Shown here: positions 53,401 to 62,283 of the stretch, one piece after another
Layout of the letters: each line of letters opens with the position of its first letter
Numbering within the stretch: the first letter of the stretch is position 1
From: Phorcus lineatus
Taxonomy: Eukaryota; Mollusca; Gastropoda; Trochida; Trochidae
DNA length: 64,000 nucleotides
Direction: 5' to 3'
Assembly (NCBI GenBank): GCA_921293015.1
Contig: OV121086.1
Span: 32,363,194 to 32,427,193 of the forward strand
The notes under the pieces: generated by a model
Told to the model about the DNA's origin: nothing
The model's input: the letters and a program-made list of their open reading frames with translations, nothing else
The model's database searches: none
Translations under genes and position numbers: made by a program

Positions 53401-56400
53401 TGAGATCTTGAAAAGTCACATCATTCAAACTCTATTGTATAGAGTTGAAGAACAAACTAAATCGTTCCAAATGTTTACTTCGGGGAAAATGGTGACAGGC
53501 ATCATTACCACTTCCAAACTGTTAAACCAAGATGTTTAATGATAATAAAAAAATTTTTTTTTGATCACTGACATTTTGAATAAATATTATTGATTTTTAA
53601 AGTTATCAAAATGATATTTTGGACACAAATTAAATATGGGGTATGAACCGAACATGTAAATGTACGGTGCACCGAACCGAACGTAAAATATTGCGGTTAA
53701 TGTACGGTGTACCGAACCATCATAAAATACCACTGTTCAACTACTGTAGTAGTGAACCGTTTCACCCCTACACATTGTTCTTTAAGTCTTCTATATAAAA
53801 AAATAACCCTGAAAGCTTCCCTGCCCAGCAAAAGGAAATAAATCAATCTGTTGTATGTAGAAGTACTCCAGCTTTCAGTGCATAGCATTGGAGATTAAGA
53901 AGTGGTGAGATATCTAAAGTAACAAATTGCTACTTTGTTTAATTCTTCCTTCTTACCTTTACTTTTAATCAATGTATATCAACAATTTGTTATGGATATA
54001 TAACTAGTTTGAACTCTTGCAGCATGTGACTGCAACCGACAGGGGTCCAACAACATGCAGTGTGACCGCAGAACGGGTCAGTGTGAGTGTGTGGCCGGAG
54101 TGACCGGGTACAAGTGTGACCGTTGTGCACGTGGTACAACAGGGGAACTGCCCAACTGTGTGCCATGTGGAGAGTGCTTCGATAACTGGGACCGCATCAT
54201 AAGGGACCTCAGAGGTAAGAAGATATCTCTAAGAGTAATCTCCCTTTAAGTACTGCCTTCAAGCCACTGATTGCTGAAAGATTGGCCAACCGGCGTTAAA
54301 CGAACTCATTTACTAAGCACTAACTGTAAAACAGCTGACCAAAGTGTTGCTTATAGAACAAAAATGGGCAGTTTGCATTCATTCTTTTGATTTAATGCTC
54401 TAGAATAACATCCAGTATTCATGTGTGACCTATCTTTCAAACAGTAAGTGGAACAAAGGGATTGTAATTGAGTTTTATTCCTGTAAACTAAGCATCGTGT
54501 TTGGCACTGATTAATTTTAGGTGAATATTTTTATTTAGGGAATAGACATTTTTTATGATCTTTATTTCAATATTATCAGAAAGTATCACAAATATGTTGT
54601 ACAACCAGGGATTTATCCTAAAAAGAATTTGTTCCGATTTCATCTTAGAGGTCGTGTCTTAACCCTTTACAAGAGTAGTGAATCTATAATTTTCAGATCA
54701 GACACGGAGTTTGATTGATACTGCTGAGAATATATCGGTGACAGGAGCCATTAAGGCATTTGACGATGAGTTCAAACACATGCAGAGCAACATCGATGAG
54801 ATCAGACGTATCCTGTCCTCCGCAAACATCACAAAGGTGGACGTACAGGACATACAGAATATGCTTGACACAATCAGGTTCGTACAGTCGCATTGATGAT
54901 GATCTTATTCTCATTAGGTGAACTGTCTTGGCTGCTCAAGCAAGATTCTCAGAGTCCACCTGTGGCTGAGTGTATATAACTTCGCCTCAAATTTGTAGTT
55001 AGAATCTTGCAGTGTTGTATCTAGAGTGCGATTTTGAGAAATTACACATTTGAATTATAAAATGGCTCATTGTAACTACTTATAAGGGCCATACGCTATC
55101 CAATGAATTACATATTATAATAAATAAAAACTGTTGTTAATTCTACCTTACATAATGTTTTTATGACGACCAAATATTAATGGCCCATTATCATTTTAGG
55201 AGTGTCCCACTTTGCTTTAAACAACCAACCTCATTAAATCGTAGATTTAACGCTGGACTGTAGTGCACTGTACACAATCTTTTGCACAACCGATAAATCA
55301 GTTGGTAAAAGACAAGGTTTGGGCCAAGTGTGGAGCTTGCTTTTATGTTCGTAGCATGCATGATCCCAAGCCTTAAGTGATCCAATAACATGATTTTTGA
55401 ATTTACATAACCAGGAAGAACCTGACAGACAGCAACAAGTCCCTGAACAACATCGACCGCCAACTGAGCAACACGACAGCTCGTGTTCAATATGGCAACA
55501 ACCAGATCTCCACAATGCAACGCCGAGTGGAAGAACTCAAGAACCTGGCACAGGAACTTAGAGACAATGCTACCATCATCCAGGCCAGGGATGTCGAAGG
55601 TGAGTTGTCTCCCCTGACCTTTGGCAACTGTTATTTGATTACACAGCTAATGGCTGAAGTATTGCCCAAGCAGTGTTTAAACAATTACTCAATCATGATT
55701 ATTTAAATGTTTGTTTTTGATACTTCAGTTTCTTATACATGTTTAAATCTTGTGAAGTCTTAGATCATTGTGTTTTTGTGATGACAAATTAAGAAGTCAC
55801 TTCTATTAATTTGGCACATTGCTAATGGCTGAAATATTGCCCAAAGTAGCACTTAACAATAACTCAATCACCATTATTTGGTAACAATTTTTTCTCTAAT
55901 GCTTCAATTTCTGATACATGTTATACAATTTTTTTTATCATTATGCAATTGTCACAGAGTCAGATGAAGTTCAGGACTGAATGATATCAACAGGTATCAG
56001 TTCTACATTCGAATCAGGGTAGGGATAGCGCAGTGGTTAGCGCGTTCGGCTTTGGATCAAGAGGTCCGTGGTTTGAATCCAGCCAGGGGCTCGGCAACTT
56101 TGTCTGCAATAGAGAACTGTTCTACACGCAGTCAGGTTTGGGTGCAATGCTACACTGAAATTCAGCGCAGTACCACCCATGGTTTGCTAGTTCCAGTCGA
56201 TGCTGGCAGGTTTCACTGCAATGCATAGCCACAATGGTGTTGGGGCTTTCTCCCTGCACTAATACTAGCAGCCATGATATAAGTGAAATAATCTTGAAAG
56301 GGGCGTAAATTACCAACTCACCTCACCTACATTTGAATCATGAAAAGTTGAAACCACAATAGGTTTATCTCCTACTGACTCACCTGCTCTATCAACTTGG

Positions 56401-59400
56401 ATAATGTCTTTTCTCAGGTGCCTTCAACATCACGCGGGAAGCGGAGCTACGGTCGAGGGAGGCCCAGCGGAAGGTTGACGGGACCCAGAGGACGGTGCAG
56501 GAGTCAGAGAGGACGAGACAGCAGGTTGACAGTCTCATCAATCAGAGGAAGGACGACTTCAACTCAAGGGTCAAGGAGAACAAGGCAGCGCTCGGAGAAC
56601 TCGGGAACAAGGTCAACTCTCTCGGAGACGAGCTGCCAGATCTAAACAACCAGGTGGGTCATTGGAGAACTGGTGTTGATATGGGCAGATCCTGTCGAAG
56701 TAAAAGTTTGAATCGTTGCAATCAATATTACCAAGGGTTGAAAGAGATCTTTGTAGGATTGGTTTGTGAAAACACGGGTTGCTTTCATCCTCAGTCATAT
56801 AGGGCTTAATGTTCAGTTGCTGAACATGACCCATGTGACTTTTAATCAAGATTTTCATACTCTAATTATATACTCTTGACGATTGTTATGAAACAATATC
56901 CATTGAAATTGATAGGAATAAATTAATATTTTGATATGGCAGAGTTTAAGATAGTCATTCCAGGGTATGCTCTGGAACTTGACTTTAAAGTATTAAAAGA
57001 TTCTTATTTGCTGAAAATACTGAATATAGGCTCTTAATAGATATGTATGAAACCCTGACCTTAATTACAGGTGTGTGGACGGCCAGGTGACCCATGTGAT
57101 GCTCTGTGCGGAGGAGGAGGATGTGGCCGCTGTGGAGGAGGAAGCTGTGGAGATGGCGCCGTCACAAAGGCAGACAACGCTCTCCTCCTTGCCCAACAGG
57201 CTGCCGAGATCTTGCAGTCCAAACAGACCGATGCAGACGCCAAGCTCACAAATGTAGGTTTTAGACTTGAATTTACCTGATAATTTTTTGTGAATTATCG
57301 TTTTATTGCCTCAAAGAACAATTTGAGAATGGAATTTCTTGTGGGTATGATGGGGCTTAAGTAATGACTTGTCATTGTCAAGTCTTGAGTCCTCGTGCTT
57401 ATCGTATTTAAAATTACCTTCCTTGTTCATTGCCTGTGGAATAGAGATCAAATTAGTCTGAAAACTGGATGGTATTTTGGATGAGGCTACAAAATGAATA
57501 CTTTAAAATGGATATCATTGAAATCACTGACAACAATACGTAAATATTTTAATACATTCACAAAGCTCCAACATCCTTACAGCTTCAAGGAGCCAAGCAG
57601 GATGCGGAACAAGCAAAGGAAGATGCCAAGATAGCATACGAAGCAGCTCTCCATGCCAAGAACCAATCAGAAGCAGTGAGAGACCGCCTGGAAGATTTAC
57701 TCAACAGGATCAAGGATTATCTCGGAGAGGAGGGGGCAAAACCAAAGGACATTGAAGATGTAAGAACAAATTGCCTTGATCATGTTGATAAGATTATTAT
57801 TTTCACAAAACGTTTTGTAACCCATTGATTCAATCGTTTATTTATGGCTTATCTAGAGCATGGATTTTCATAAACAATCCATTTCTTTTCCTATCTGAAA
57901 TATTTTACCATCCTTCAGAAGAGCGCTGGACCTAGATTTTTGAAATTTTTTTAGTGATAAATTAGTCATAATTATCGTCTGGTACTTACAGCAGTCATAG
58001 TGTTAAGGGGGCTTAAAAAATCTAGGCACTGATACCTAAATATTTAGGTGCATGTAGTTCATCTCAGAGTATTGTTATTTAATTGGTATGTCCACAAGTC
58101 TTCATACCGAAAGCTATGCTGTGTCACCAACCTGCAACCTTTTTAGGATCCTGACAAAATTCAAATCCCATTGAACATGCCCTTACCCTTACAATGACAG
58201 GTATCAGGATATTGTAGGGGCTTCACAGATATAGTAATAGAACGACTATGCTTGTATGCCCCTCCAGACGATTAAACAAAGCGATGTCTTTTTGCTTCAG
58301 GTGGCTGAAGAGGTTCTGGCCATGAGGATTTCGCTGACCCCAGAACAAATTGAAGAGCTTGCCGATAAGATCAACCGCACCATCCAGGGCCTGCAGAATA
58401 TTGACTCCATCTTGGCAGACACCAGAGATGATCTCGCCCTCGCCAAGAGACTCAAACAAAGGGCTGACGATGCATCGTAAGTACTCGTCTGTAAATGATT
58501 TGAAGCAGTAAAGAATTGGACATGCAGGCAATTTTCTGTCAGATTTTGGAAATGGAACCTTGATAAAAGAAGGGTTTAGAATTTGAAATATAAAGTAAAC
58601 TTACCTGATGAAGCAAGGGCTATTTGGGTTGATCTGAGGTAGCAAATTGTTTGTTCAATGAGCAAATAAGACCAGTTGGGCTTACAAGAGGAGAAGATAA
58701 ATATTCAGAGGGTTCAAGGACCCCTCTTCCCTCCTCTCCCCTCCCCATTTGGAAAACCAGGCATTGCTGATCCTGTTTGCATGTTTGACAATTTTGTTTT
58801 ACCAGTTTGAATTTGAAGATTTTCATTGTAAAAGAAAGCTCGCACCATTGCTATATCTTTTAAAATGGCATAAAGAGTTAATCCCTCCTCACGTTTCCCT
58901 AGTATGACCCTGAGGGTTCAAATTTAGCCTGATGATGACAAGTTAACCAATGATATCCTGGCTTGTTGCCTTTGCAGATCTGATGCCTCGGCTATTCAGA
59001 AGACTGCGGAGGACGTGTTGACCGCACTGGACGGAGCAAAGAAGGCCCAGGAGGAAGCAGAGACCGCCATACGTACAGCCGAGAATGACATCAGAGATGC
59101 AGAGAATGACCTTGCTATGGTGAGTGGGAGAAAATCTAGTCCAATGTAATGCTGAGACTGTGTGTTGGCAGAAGGTGTTTTTATCAAAGATACAGTCAGA
59201 CCTTGATAATCCGAACACTTCCGTTTTTCATCAAAAACATTTGGATAGTGAAACGTTCGGACTACTGAAACGAACCAAATCTACAGACAGACGAATATTA
59301 CGAATATCTAATGAGTTTTATTTCATATACACATAACAACTGGGATACATATATTAATAAACAATCATTGCACAAAAGCATTTCTGGACACTCACTCAGG

Positions 59401-62238
59401 TTTGAAGAATTTGCCGATTACAGATCAATTTATTACAATCACAAACTGCTGACACACTCAACTCCCGTGTCAATCCACTGTCATTGATGTTGATTACCGA
59501 ACGCTTTGATGAACAGTCGGATTAATGAAGCAGAAATAGCTGTAATTAACTAATCAGTTACAGCTAATTAGCGTTCGGATACGGAGACTGAATCAACGGA
59601 TTAATGAATCAACATTTAATGAGTTTATATAGAGATTAGTTTGGTTACAGTTTGCTACCGTTCGGATACTGTGAGATTCGGATTATCGGTGGCCGGATTA
59701 TCGGGGTCTGACTGTATACAAAATAGTCTTGGGATTCTGTGATTCTTGAATCAAAGTTTTCTTCGTAGTACGGGAAAGATGTGGCGCTTGTCCCCTAAAG
59801 CCCACTATGTAAAGGATAAATCTCAGTACTTGACTTCCCCATTAATTTTTTACAATACCATTAAGCAGTTACAAGTTTGTCACGCACACAGATAAATAAG
59901 AATAGTATATAGACTGTTCACATCTCTATTAGAGTGAAATATTTTCAGATTTTGTATAAACTTTCTCTTTTATCTTTTCTTAGTTAGTGCAAACAATTCC
60001 ATAATTAAAAGTGATAGTGAATTATCAACTTATAAGCTGATTTCAGTCTGAAGTTTTAAACTAATTTCTTCCAAAGGATTCCAATGCAATCCTACAGCAA
60101 TTCATGATCTGAAACTGAAATGAAGCATTCATAAGATACTTTGAGGTCAAATGTTATTGTCCATTATTGATACATCATAGTTACTTCTCTTTACCTATTA
60201 GGAAATATTATATATATATAAATATATTTTCGTTATCACTAGTATTTTTATGTTAAAACCTGAATATTTTATCACATCATATTTGTGTATGGATAAGACA
60301 GTTTTAATTGAATTAATTTTTATAATCAAGTCGTCAAATTGGTTTCATGTTTTCAAATCCAGTGGCGGATACAGGAATTTTGCAAGGGGGGAGGAGGTTA
60401 CTATTGAAAAGGTTGATTACCTTGAGGGGTCATCCATTTTACTTTGATTATTGAAAAAAAATCCAAATTGGGGGGTTTTACCCCCCCTGAAACCGCCACT
60501 TAAATCAATGTCATCCCTGAGTCTAAATAAGGATAATGTTTTTCCACAGATCGAGTCGGAGACAACTGCCGCAGCTGATACTTCCAATAAGAGCAGTGTT
60601 ATCCTGGATAAACTCAAGTCGCGTCTTGGAAATCTGCGTAAAATATACACCCAGAACAACTTTGATGTTGATAAGGCAGAAAAGGCAGCCAAAGCAGCGA
60701 CTGAGTTGGCAAACGAAGCAGAGAGGGTATGAACTTTTTTTTTAGATCGTCAGACCGGCATGGTCCGATGGGCCTATGGCATGGCCTGCTTTCATGGGTC
60801 TGGCAAGCGTAGTCCGTAAAACTTTTACATTTTTCACTTCTCCTTCAGAATCGCTCCAACTCCAATGCTGAAATTTTCGTGAGGATGTACCTTGTTATGG
60901 AAAGCTTTATTCTTTGAAAACAGATGATCTGGTTGCGTAGTGAAATATTTCGCACTTTGAGATAAATTTATATTGAATACACTAAAATTTATGAAGAAAA
61001 TTTTGACACGAAAAAATTAAAACAATATGTTACAGTACGTTTTATACTTCTGTTTTAGGATGCAAATGAACTGGACGGGAAGTACCAGGATGCAGCCGGC
61101 CGTCTCAACAACAAGTTCAACTTGACCTCCGATGCACACGACAGGGCCAAGTCCTTGAAGGAGCGGGCGGATAAACTGGCCGCTGATACACAGGAGAAAT
61201 ATCAAAACTTACAAGGTAAATTATCTTTGAACAGTGCAGATTTATGCAGTTCATTACAATTTTTGTGAAATTTTGGTGTAGTTTTATCAAGCTTTGTCAT
61301 CTCTAGCAAATTCAACAAGAAATCCTTATGTCCGTCTGTCCAAAACTCTTACTGGGGCATTACTCAAAAACTATATGACTTGGAAACTTCAAATTTGGTG
61401 TGAATGTTAAATCTAGGTTGTTTGGTCTTTAAAGGGACCATTCGAGCGGGGTATTTTTGTGGAAACGAAATTCATGAAACTTTCCAGTAAACAAATACAT
61501 ATGATTTTTACATGATTCTTTTCACACTTAATTTCGAATATGTACCTGAGGTAAACATTTCAGTTGTTCAAGATTTAACAATTTGACAAAGAATCAAGTG
61601 TATCGATCAAAAAAGAAAAAACTTCGTGAAATGAAGCCAATCATCGGAGCAACGAATGTGGAATGCATTACTACGACAAAACATTGTCGTAACTGACAAC
61701 TTTTATTATGAATTATTTGTAAATATGCCCCTCTTCTATCAATCTTTTAGTTATTTCTTAATTTTGTCAATGAATTAGCATAATACAGCACATTTGATTT
61801 CTCGCAATGCTAACATTTCAAGATGGCGGATGAAAGCCGCTCGAATGGTCCCTTTAAGGGGTTAAAACTCCAGGGTGCCAATAACTTTTTACTTCTTCTT
61901 GACTTCTTGAGCTATCTATTTGCATGGACATAGCTCTGCACAATTTATTCTTAAAGTGGGAATGCAGTCAAAATTTATACGGTTTATTTTACTTGGAATA
62001 AGTGAGAAGTAAGTCATTTGTAGAAGAATGATGTAACTCAGATGTGGATCAATCTCATTTAAATCTGTGAACCTATCAGTCTTACCTCACTTCATCTCTG
62101 ATCTGAGTATGGCTTGATGGGGGTCATGTCAGGTGACCTTGTTTGTGACGTTCACCACAAATAAATTCAAACATTCAGAATTGTGCTCAAATAGCTTTCT
62201 AGCCTCATGGTTGATTGGCTTGAGTTCAAAGGTCACCT

Positions 62239-62283
<45 letters not shown>

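Larger units (their letters stand above)
37720..61058 (+). other. Laminin introns with nothing further recognised
   Basis: Introns 4, 7, 8, 10, 12, 13, 15, 16, 18, 21, 23, 24, 26 and 28 (for example 42382-42950, 46057-46705, 48601-49061, 54878-55414, 58477-58977) are ordinary AT-rich introns in which I see no gene, RNA or well-bounded repeat. Confidence 0.5.

Noticed and set aside
53213-53539. 108-codon ORF after exon 19
   Set aside because: Starts in the intron and runs into the hAT-like MITE; no domain recognised.
56040-56110. Possible tRNA gene
   Set aside because: A and B boxes are present, but the sequence continues into the SINE body and the cloverleaf is degenerate; it is a SINE head.
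57061-57257. Overlapping ORFs in other frames of exon 24
   Set aside because: Shadows of the GC-rich knob-coding exon.
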